Positions 17,372-24,128 of a DNA stretch of 64,000 nt are shown here, one piece after another (within the stretch, counting starts at the first letter, position 1; each line of letters starts with the position of its first letter). The notes below the pieces were generated by a model. That model saw only the letters and a list, made by a program, of their open reading frames with translations. It did no database searches and was not told where the DNA came from. A program made the position numbers and the translations under genes. This DNA comes from Vibrio tapetis subsp. tapetis (lineage in GTDB: Bacteria; Pseudomonadota; Gammaproteobacteria; Enterobacterales; Vibrionaceae). The stretch is from NCBI RefSeq assembly GCF_900233005.1, contig NZ_LT960611.1:3724453-3788452 (forward strand). Direction: 5' to 3'.

Positions 17372-18337
17372 ATGGCAACGAACAACCCTCACGACGGTTT
17401 ATTTAAATCCTTTTTAACGCTGCCTGAGGTGGCAAAGGATTTTTTAGAAATCCACTTACCGCCCGACATTCAGGCATTGTGCGATCTTTCCACGCTGCAA
17501 CTGAAATCGACGTCGTTTTTGGAAGAAGATTTACGGCCTTACTACTCCGATGTGCTTTATTCATTAGAAACACGTTATGGTACGGGGTATGTCTACACGG
17601 TGATTGAGCACCAAAGTAGCGCAGACGCCCGCATCAGCTTCCGGTTGATGCGTTATGCAATAGCAGCCATGCAGCAGCATTTGGATGAAGGAAACGAACG
17701 CCTCCCTTTGGTCGTGCCATTATTATTTTACCACGGCAGCCAGAGTCCTCACCCTCATAGCATGAACTGGCTGGATATGTTTGCGGAGCCTGCGGTAGCA
17801 AAGGCACTCTACAGCACACCTTTTCCACTGATTGATGTCACGGTGATCCCCGATGAAGAAATCATGGGACATCGAAGCGTCGCGGCGCTAGAATTGGTAC
17901 AAAAGCACGCTCGCACGCGAGATATGCTAGAATTTGTCACACAACTGGGCGTGTTGTTCATGAGAGCCGAGTTAAATGATGGCCAAGTCGAAAGACTGGT
18001 GAGATACATACTGCAAGTCGGGGAGACAAAGAATGCCCCTGTCTTGTTAGAAGGGTTAGCGCAGAGCGCGCCAGAACATGGAGAGACTATCATGACCATA
18101 GCCGATCAGCTTCGCCAAGAAGGTCGCCAAGAAGGCGAACAAAACGGGTTACTACGAGGCCGCCAAGAAGGCGAACAAAACGGGTTACTACGAGGCCGCC
18201 AAGAAGGCCGCCAAGAAGGACAGCAAGAAGAGCGTAAAGCCATTGCTCGGAAGATGCTGCTTTCGGGTCAATCCGTTGAATTTATCAGTGAATTGACGGG
18301 ATTAGAGCGAAGTGTTGTTATCAAATTAAGTAACTAG
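17372..18337 (+). CDS. Rpn-family recombination-promoting nuclease (PD-(D/E)XK, YhgA-like)
   Basis: A 321-residue protein, typical Rpn length. The N-terminal NNPHDGLFKSFLTLPEVAKD matches the family start. The nuclease core is Asp60 in YYSDVLYSL and Glu79-x-Gln81 in YTVIEHQS, the ExQ form typical of Rpn proteins, followed by LPLVVPLLFYHG. The C-terminal part carries a low-complexity RQEGEQNGLLRG duplication and a helix-turn-helix-like tail (LSGQSVEFISELTGLERSVV). Rpn proteins cut DNA and promote RecA-independent recombination; some act in phage defence. The tandem 36-bp repeat is prone to length change. Confidence 0.85.
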   Translation: MATNNPHDGLFKSFLTLPEVAKDFLEIHLPPDIQALCDLSTLQLKSTSFLEEDLRPYYSDVLYSLETRYGTGYVYTVIEHQSSADARISFRLMRYAIAAMQQHLDEGNERLPLVVPLLFYHGSQSPHPHSMNWLDMFAEPAVAKALYSTPFPLIDVTVIPDEEIMGHRSVAALELVQKHARTRDMLEFVTQLGVLFMRAELNDGQVERLVRYILQVGETKNAPVLLEGLAQSAPEHGETIMTIADQLRQEGRQEGEQNGLLRGRQEGEQNGLLRGRQEGRQEGQQEERKAIARKMLLSGQSVEFISELTGLERSVVIKLSN

Positions 18338-18347
18338 AAACAACGTG

Positions 18348-18374
18348 AAAACGATCCTATATTGGGATCGTTTT
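18348..18374 (+). terminator. Rho-independent terminator after the Rpn gene
   Basis: AAAACGATCC and GGATCGTTTT form a 10-bp stem with a 7-nt loop, followed by ATT. It may work in both directions, also ending the convergent gene at 18373. Confidence 0.7.
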
Positions 18375-18609
18375 ATTCCTCATGAGAAACCGGTGTAGGA
18401 TCTAATTCTTCGGCCAGCCCCCGCAAAAAACCCGCCCACGCTTTACGTTTATGGGTCGAAAGATTTTCGTCTTTAAGCATGGCCTCAAGGAAAAAGGTTT
18501 GCTCGGGGATATCAGGTGACAAATATAACACCAGCTTCCCTACTTTCTTACTCTCTAACTCAGGGGTTAACGGCCATGACAATAATTTAGTATCAATAAA
18601 ATTTCGCAA
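18373..18609 (-). CDS. Hypothetical protein, 78 aa
   Basis: The first codon would be TTG at 18609 with no clear ribosome site, so the start is uncertain and the gene may be a remnant. The protein reads as folded and charged (LVLYLSPDIPEQTFFLEAML, then KRKAWAGFLRGLAEELDP). It converges on the Rpn gene. No family recognised. Confidence 0.4.
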   Translation of the reverse strand: MRNFIDTKLLSWPLTPELESKKVGKLVLYLSPDIPEQTFFLEAMLKDENLSTHKRKAWAGFLRGLAEELDPTPVSHEE

Positions 18610-18752
18610 AATAAAAGAGGACTTTACACTTTATTCATCGTGTCTCTGATTCTAACAAAAGATCCTAAAATAGGATCGCTATTTCTTCTGTGTATACAGA
18701 AAACCACGAAGTAACGGGTGGCATAATATCAACGACCCAATCTTTATGCTTG

Positions 18753-19088
18753 TTATTGATTTAATGGACGTTTGTTTCGCCCCAAAAGACCCGCCGCCCG
18801 CTTGGAGCCCTCATCCAAGAAAGCAGATGACTCCCTCTCCAGAAATTCGACCAGTTTAATGTATTCAGTTATGGTCAGCGGCTCCGGTGACTGTAAAACG
18901 GTTTTTCTGATCAGCTCTTTAGTCATATCAAGGGAGCCATTAAGATATTGCTGAGTGACAAAGAGAAGTTTAGAAAAAGACGGATGATTAATAACTAAAG
19001 GCTTCTTACCTTTGACTCGAACTTCAAAGCGTTCGATGACGTAATCGTCTTCGCCGTCCTCAATACAAACCCATTCATCGGATTTCAT
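18753..19088 (-). CDS. Hypothetical plasmid protein, 111 aa
   Basis: An acidic N-terminus (MKSDEWVCIEDGEDDYVIER) and a helical C-terminus (LTITEYIKLVEFLERESSAF, then a basic LLGRNKRPLNQ). Part of it is duplicated as a dead fragment at 16234-16355. It sits downstream of the kfrA-like gene on the same strand with a 47-bp gap. Function unknown. Confidence 0.55.
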   Translation of the reverse strand: MKSDEWVCIEDGEDDYVIERFEVRVKGKKPLVINHPSFSKLLFVTQQYLNGSLDMTKELIRKTVLQSPEPLTITEYIKLVEFLERESSAFLDEGSKRAAGLLGRNKRPLNQ

Positions 19089-19135
19089 TCGTTACCTCAC
19101 AATGAAACATTCATTCTTTAATCGTGCACACCCCA

Positions 19136-20185
19136 TTACGCGTCCTTCTTCGATAATACTGTCATGAACTTATCATTGAGCAAGGCATAGCTATCGTTCG
19201 CCTTAACGAGATCGCTCTGAGCTTTATTTCTTTGCTCTTTGTGATCGAGCATCTCCACTTCAAGTTTGGACACCGCGTCATTCGCGGATTGTGCACTTTG
19301 TTGTGCGGCATTTAGGTGAATTTCAAGCTCTCTATTGGTGAGAGTAAGGGTCTCCATGGCCACTTTCAGCGCCTCTTTATCTTCAAGCTCTGCGCGTAAC
19401 TGGCCGATGATTTCTGATTTTGATGAAGATTGTGACGTCATGTCAGTAAGATGATTCGATAACTTGTCAATATCAGCACGGAGCTGCTCTTGAATGGACG
19501 AATGAGACTGTTTTAATTCGTCTATATTGCCATTATGCACATGACTCAGCTCTGCGATACGTTGAGTGTGCTCAGATTTTAATTCTACGAGGGCGTGTTG
19601 ATGCTGCTCTTTCAGTTGTTCAACCATCAGTTGATGGCTGGCCACCTGTTCAGTTAATTTTCCCTCTAGTTCAGCGTAAGCGTGCTCCGCGGCTTTTAAG
19701 TCCTCTTCCTTTTCCCGTTGAACTCGTGACACGGTCGCCTCAAGGTGGGTGACTTCTTGCGTTTTCGTGGCCAGTTCACGCTCCAATTGAACGTTTTTGT
19801 CGGTGGCCTCAAGCAAATTTAAGTCAAGCGTTTCATTCGTTTGTAGAAGCTGCGCGGCACTCTCTTGGGCCTCTTCAAGCTCCACCCGATTGACGTCCAT
19901 TTCATCATCACGAAGCGCGTTAAGAGAAAGCATACGGGCGTTAATTTCTTGGTGTAACGCTTTGACCAGCACATCGCTCATTGATGTTTTTTTTAGCTCA
20001 TCAGCTTCAATCTTGTATTGCTCTTCACGCCAGTCTTTTACATAAGGCGTCACCGCGGTATGAGAAAAATCGGTCTCTTTGGCCACAAGTCGGCCGGTGA
20101 TTTTTTTCAGCTCAACACCGCCGGTTTGGTACAAAGTTTCACACACCTTAACGACTTGTTTTTTGATATCGGATGTCGTTGTCAT
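19136..20185 (-). CDS. KfrA-like DNA-binding coiled-coil protein
   Basis: A 349-residue protein. The N-terminal ~110 residues have the KfrA_N layout: VKVCETLYQTGGVELKKITG, then DFSHTAVTPYVKDWREE, a winged-helix-like DNA-binding part. The remainder is a continuous Glu/Gln/Leu-rich coiled coil with heptads from about residue 95 to 345. KfrA proteins bind their own promoter and help plasmid partition or stability by bridging DNA. A perfect palindrome in the upstream region is the likely operator. It has an independent promoter. Confidence 0.75.
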   Translation of the reverse strand: MTTTSDIKKQVVKVCETLYQTGGVELKKITGRLVAKETDFSHTAVTPYVKDWREEQYKIEADELKKTSMSDVLVKALHQEINARMLSLNALRDDEMDVNRVELEEAQESAAQLLQTNETLDLNLLEATDKNVQLERELATKTQEVTHLEATVSRVQREKEEDLKAAEHAYAELEGKLTEQVASHQLMVEQLKEQHQHALVELKSEHTQRIAELSHVHNGNIDELKQSHSSIQEQLRADIDKLSNHLTDMTSQSSSKSEIIGQLRAELEDKEALKVAMETLTLTNRELEIHLNAAQQSAQSANDAVSKLEVEMLDHKEQRNKAQSDLVKANDSYALLNDKFMTVLSKKDA

Positions 20186-20230
20186 TTTTATATCTCAACC
20201 TAAAATTACACATTAACACAATTGTAATCC

Positions 20231-20244
20231 ACTTTACGTAAAGT
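20231..20244. promoter_or_regulatory. Perfect palindrome upstream of kfrA
   Basis: ACTTTACGTAAAGT, 46 bp before the kfrA start, with a second ACGTAAAG half-site at 20249-20256. This is a candidate autoregulatory operator. Confidence 0.45.
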
Positions 20245-20297
20245 GTAAACGTAAAGCCGCAACTTTAAAGCTTTCACTGGATTTTTTAGGGTATACC

Positions 20298-20387
20298 TTT
20301 ACTGCACTAGATAATTTCAGTGCAGTAAATAGTGAAAATATGTGTATAATGCACCAATATAATTAAACCAATGTAAAATGCACCAAT
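20298..20387. promoter_or_regulatory. Inverted and direct repeats before the recombinase gene
   Basis: TTTACTGCACT (20298-20308) and AGTGCAGTAAA (20319-20329) form an 11-bp inverted repeat. AATGCACCAAT occurs twice, at 20348-20358 and 20377-20387, 29 bp apart. The second copy overlaps the recombinase start codon. Crossover (res-like) sites or operators for the recombinase are the obvious candidates. Confidence 0.45.
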
Positions 20388-21042
20388 GAACAACAATATC
20401 CGAATTTATGGTTACCTAAGGGCTTCAACTGACGATCAAGATGCTTCGCGTGCAAAAAATGACCTGATTGAATTTGCAAACAAAATGGGTTATCAAGTCG
20501 CCTATTGGTTTGAGGAGAACGAATCGGGAGCTCGCTTACACCGCCCTGAATTGTTCCGTTTACTCGATATAGCGATGATGGGTGACATTATCTTAGTTGA
20601 ACAAGTTGATCGGATCAGTCGCCTTAACACCAAAGACTGGGAACTATTAAAAAACATCATTGCCAGTAAAGGATTGAGGGTAGTAGCATTAGACTTACCA
20701 ACCAGCCATCAATTTATGCACACAACTGACGAATTTACGGACAGAATGCTCGCCGCTCTCAATAATATGATGCTCGATATGCTGGCTGCTGTTGCCAGAA
20801 AAGATTATGAAGATCGTCGTCGTCGCCAAGCACAGGGCGTACAAAGAGCGAAGCAAGAAGGGAAATACAAAGGTCGCCCCGTTAACATCAAGCTACACCA
20901 GAAAATTGAAGGTTTACTTCGAGAGGGAAAAAGCTACAGCCAAATCGAAGCATTGATAGGGTGCTCCAGACATACCATTTCTAAAGTATCTAAGTTACTG
21001 AAAAAGCATCACAACAAAGCCGAGAACGACTTTTTGACCTAG
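20386..21042 (+). CDS. Serine recombinase (resolvase/invertase family)
   Basis: A 218-residue protein with the N-terminal catalytic domain: nucleophile Ser in YGYLRASTDDQDASR, then GDIILVEQVDRISRL and a basic helix, and a C-terminal helix-turn-helix of the Hin type (GKSYSQIEALIGCSRHTISKV). Such enzymes resolve plasmid multimers or cointegrates, or invert DNA, by double-strand breakage with a phosphoserine link. It lies just upstream of the restriction-modification pair, and repeats at its start could be the sites it acts on. Confidence 0.88.
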   Translation: MNNNIRIYGYLRASTDDQDASRAKNDLIEFANKMGYQVAYWFEENESGARLHRPELFRLLDIAMMGDIILVEQVDRISRLNTKDWELLKNIIASKGLRVVALDLPTSHQFMHTTDEFTDRMLAALNNMMLDMLAAVARKDYEDRRRRQAQGVQRAKQEGKYKGRPVNIKLHQKIEGLLREGKSYSQIEALIGCSRHTISKVSKLLKKHHNKAENDFLT

Positions 21043-21095
21043 ACATTAAGCTTCTATAGAAGATGCTAATTGTCTTGAACATTCATTGCCGCAGT

Positions 21096-22607
21096 TCAAA
21101 GAAAACGCTCAATAATATGATCTACACACCCTTGGTCAAACTCTTCAAAATCAACAGCTTTACCCATGTCAATAAGTTGCTCTCTGGTTGGGTAACGTAA
21201 TGTCCTCAGATCCGTAGCGTTTACTTGGGTATGACCGTTCATTTGACGGAAATACTTATCTACTAGCGAGCTATTCAAAAATACCCAAAGACCTTTAGCA
21301 AGACCATCATGTAATGGTTCGCCTAATGCGTGAAAGTAGTTAGTTTTGTTTTCAAAACCTACAACTTCGACGTCTGCTACATCAGCTGTATAAATTGAAG
21401 CTACGATTCTACGTTTTTCTTCTTTAGCTGTTAATCTGCGTGTGAGAACATAAGTGCCATTAGGAACCATCAGGTTAGCGGTACTTTTATTGTTCAGCAA
21501 TGCATTAGGCTTTTTAGCATTTTCAACTGGCCATTTAATCGCACATTTTTGTAGGTGTTGAGGAAAAATCAAAGGAACTGAACCATCAACAAAGTCCGTG
21601 CTTAAATTTTCTCTAGTTCGGAAGTCTACAACTTTACCTGTACTTGCCTGAATACCAAGATCTTCAAGTGAGCACGGTAAACCACCTGCTCTAGTTGCTA
21701 CATTCTGTTCTTCTTCATCAGTGATAATATGAATAAACCTGTCAGGATTGTTATCACTCACTATTTTTTCAAATGGCACTTCATAAACAAATGGATTAGG
21801 GTCATCTGCACAAGAGCTAGAACTAACAGTTACAGTATCTCGTTGTGGCTTACCTTTCGTTAAGTGATACACAACATTCTCTTGAAGAACCTTATCTGCT
21901 TTGAATGCTGATTTACGACTGTTAAAAACATGTATCTTGTTTATCGAACAAGTATCTAATAGTAGCTTGCGGAAGTCATTGAAGTAAGGACCGTTACAAA
22001 ATGAGCGTGGTGTGATTGCAACAAGTTCACCATCGTCTTCTAGTAACTTAATCGCTAGTCCTACGAATGCGGAGTATAAATTACCTGTTTCGAAATTAAC
22101 TTGTCTTAGAGCATTACGCTCCTCGCCTTTAGCAGCAATTTTTAAATAAGGTGGGTTTAGAATCGCTTTGTTGTAGCTAGGTACGAAATCCTCACTAAGA
22201 AGCATTTGAACAGAATGTTGAATAAAATCTTCTTCAACTACCGTTTGGTCCCATTGAACGTTATTTGCTTCACAAGTATTGGAACATTGCCCTAAAGTAT
22301 CGGCCAAATAGTGATTCATTACGCTTGATAGTTCAAAACAAGTCGACTTAATACTTGTAGCATTACCTTTAACTCGTTCTACAAAAGCAGCTGTTAAGGA
22401 ACCAACACCGGCTCCTGCATCCAGCAGACGATGTTCGCCCTCAATATTTTCAAACATTTCTGCAAGAAGCAGAGATACGGAAGAAGATGACATAAACTGT
22501 CCTAATTTACCTCTCAACTTTTCATCAAGTTTTCCATTTGCTTCAACTCGATTTACATCTGCAATGTCATTCAGATTGAGGGGGATGTTTAGAGCTAATT
22601 CTGTCAT
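21096..22607 (-). CDS. PstI/BsuBI-type adenine DNA methyltransferase
   Basis: A 503-residue gamma-type N6-adenine methyltransferase. The SAM-binding motif I is LLDAGAGVGSLT at residues 61-72, and the catalytic motif IV is NPPY at 151-154 (AILNPPYLKI). A C-terminal target-recognition region follows. It is divergently paired with a BsuBI/PstI-family restriction enzyme, so it should protect CTGCAG sites from the partner; the target is inferred from the endonuclease family. GC content is below that of neighbouring plasmid genes, which fits acquisition as a unit. Confidence 0.85.
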   Translation of the reverse strand: MTELALNIPLNLNDIADVNRVEANGKLDEKLRGKLGQFMSSSSVSLLLAEMFENIEGEHRLLDAGAGVGSLTAAFVERVKGNATSIKSTCFELSSVMNHYLADTLGQCSNTCEANNVQWDQTVVEEDFIQHSVQMLLSEDFVPSYNKAILNPPYLKIAAKGEERNALRQVNFETGNLYSAFVGLAIKLLEDDGELVAITPRSFCNGPYFNDFRKLLLDTCSINKIHVFNSRKSAFKADKVLQENVVYHLTKGKPQRDTVTVSSSSCADDPNPFVYEVPFEKIVSDNNPDRFIHIITDEEEQNVATRAGGLPCSLEDLGIQASTGKVVDFRTRENLSTDFVDGSVPLIFPQHLQKCAIKWPVENAKKPNALLNNKSTANLMVPNGTYVLTRRLTAKEEKRRIVASIYTADVADVEVVGFENKTNYFHALGEPLHDGLAKGLWVFLNSSLVDKYFRQMNGHTQVNATDLRTLRYPTREQLIDMGKAVDFEEFDQGCVDHIIERFL

Positions 22608-22650
22608 GCTTGGTCATTTATACAGTAATTAATTGACTGAGAAGTATCGC

Positions 22651-22688
22651 AAAAAACCTGCACAAAAGGAAGAAAAAAACCTGCACAT
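22651..22688. promoter_or_regulatory. Direct repeat between methyltransferase and endonuclease genes
   Basis: AAAAAACCTGCACA occurs twice, 23 bp apart (22651-22664 and 22674-22687), inside the 129-bp divergent promoter region. No controller protein gene is nearby, so the methyltransferase or a host factor might bind here. Confidence 0.45.
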
Positions 22689-22736
22689 AGGTTACATTGT
22701 GGAACCAATTGGTTTTATGGCTAATAAATCAAGAAA

Positions 22737-23717
22737 ATGAAAGAAAAAAAACTAGAACAAGCTAAAGAAATACTCAAAGCTTTAGGCTTACCAAAACAAC
22801 AATACAACGATAGGTCGGCTTGGGTCTTTCTGGCTCTTGCTAACGTGAGACCAAATGACGATTGGAATGTTGCAACCGCACCACTTTTACCAACCGTTAA
22901 TATTATGGACTTTATTCGTTCAGAGTATGGTAAGGATTACAAACCAAACTCTCGTGAAACGATTCGAAGACAAACGTTACACCAATTTGATCAAGCTCAG
23001 ATCGTTGATAGAAACCGAGATAACCCTGCAAGAGCTACAAATAGCAAAGACAACAATTACTCATTGAATCAATCGATTATCGAGATTCTCCACGCTTACC
23101 CTAGTGGGGGTTGGGAAGAGTTGGTTCAAAAATTCCTCGATGAGGTTCCTAGTCTACAAGCGATGTATGAACGAACTATCAATAAAGAAAAGATTCCTGT
23201 TCACTTGCCTGATGGCAATGAGATAAAACTATCCCCAGGTGTTCATAACCAACTTCACGCTGATATTGTTCATGAATTTTGTCCGAGGTTTGTTGGTGAG
23301 GGCGGTAAAATTCTTTATATCGGTGATACAGCAAGTAGCCGTGATGAAGGTGGTAAACATATGGTTTTAGAAACTGAATACCTAGAGTCACTTAATGTCC
23401 CACCAATGTCTCATGATAAATTACCGGACGTTGTTGTTTATGATGAAAAACGTCAATGGTTGTTTTTAATAGAAGCTGTAACAAGTCATGGACCAGTAAG
23501 CCCCAAACGATGGATTGAATTAGAAGAAGCTCTAAAGGGTTGTACTGTTGGGCGTGTTTACGTCACTGCTTTTCCTCATAGAGCAGAGTTTAGGAAGAAT
23601 TCTGCAGATATTGCATGGGAAACTGAAGTTTGGATTGCTGATAATCCCGACCATATGATTCACTTCAATGGTGATCGTTTTCTTGGACCACACGATAACA
23701 AACCTGAGATTGTCTAA
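22737..23717 (+). CDS. BsuBI/PstI-family type II restriction endonuclease
   Basis: A 326-residue protein, the usual length of this family. The N-terminal helical domain ([40 protein letters not shown]) is followed by the PD-(D/E)XK nuclease domain with [19 protein letters not shown], then [20 protein letters not shown]. The active site is likely Asp in PDVVVYD with ExxV in LIEAVTSHG. It cleaves unmodified CTGCAG if it follows its family. It is divergent from its methyltransferase, which allows early methylation on entry into a new host. No frameshift. Confidence 0.85.
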   Translation: MKEKKLEQAKEILKALGLPKQQYNDRSAWVFLALANVRPNDDWNVATAPLLPTVNIMDFIRSEYGKDYKPNSRETIRRQTLHQFDQAQIVDRNRDNPARATNSKDNNYSLNQSIIEILHAYPSGGWEELVQKFLDEVPSLQAMYERTINKEKIPVHLPDGNEIKLSPGVHNQLHADIVHEFCPRFVGEGGKILYIGDTASSRDEGGKHMVLETEYLESLNVPPMSHDKLPDVVVYDEKRQWLFLIEAVTSHGPVSPKRWIELEEALKGCTVGRVYVTAFPHRAEFRKNSADIAWETEVWIADNPDHMIHFNGDRFLGPHDNKPEIV

Positions 23718-23725
23718 CATGGCTT

Positions 23726-23744
23726 GCCCTGAGTTTTTCGGGGC
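23726..23744 (+). terminator. Possible terminator after the endonuclease gene
   Basis: GCCCTGA and TCGGGGC form a short stem with one mismatch around a T-rich loop, 6 bp after the stop codon region. The T tail is poor. Confidence 0.35.
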
Positions 23745-23860
23745 TCATTTCTAATTAACGCCGGCAAGGTAAGACGATTGGTTGTCGACATTATTGGATT
23801 CAGATGCATAACGGTACTGGAAATACACTTTTAAATACAATTACTTAACCTTCTTAGCGT

Positions 23861-23891
23861 TGTTTTCTGTTCCATTGGTGCTCAAACCCCC
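23861..23891 (-). repeat. GAAGCCCAATGGAAC-type repeat, copy A
   Basis: On the minus strand it reads GGGGGTTTGAGCACCAATGG then AACAGAAAAC. It is one of five related elements in the window (also at 30001, 30188, 30252 and 33198). The core contains an imperfect GGG-TT-AA-CCC dyad. Confidence 0.6.
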
Positions 23892-23896
23892 AATAG

Positions 23897-23962
23897 TGGT
23901 TACGTACATGACTGGGTAGATCTGCATTCTCTGATTAATTACAACAGCCCCGATTAGTTGCA
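23897..23962 (+). mobile_element. Decayed right end of the IS6-family element
   Basis: It matches 7062-7116 (GGTTACG-x-x-CATGACTGGGTAG, ATCTGCATTCTCT) and includes two imperfect terminal-repeat copies (ATTACAACAGCCCC and GTTGCAACAGCC). No transposase sequence remains. It marks the boundary between the restriction-modification genes and the AT-rich module to the right. Confidence 0.75.
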
Positions 23963-24128
23963 ACAGCCTCCATTCGTATGATTTGCAAAAAAATAGTTTT
24001 AAAAAAAGCCACCAAACTGATAACTCCGGTGGCTTTTTAATACTTTAAAGAGCAGCCATTATTATAAAAAACATGGTCGCTCTTATTACTAAAAATCATA
24101 GAATAATTTATCAGTAATAATTAAAACA
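23963..24128. other. Short AT-rich intergenic segment
   Basis: AAAAAGCCACC-aaactgataactcc-GGTGGCTTTTTAA (about 24004-24041) is a convincing hairpin with T tail. It could terminate transcription from either side, including the minus-strand 921-residue gene that ends at 24129. Confidence 0.5.
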
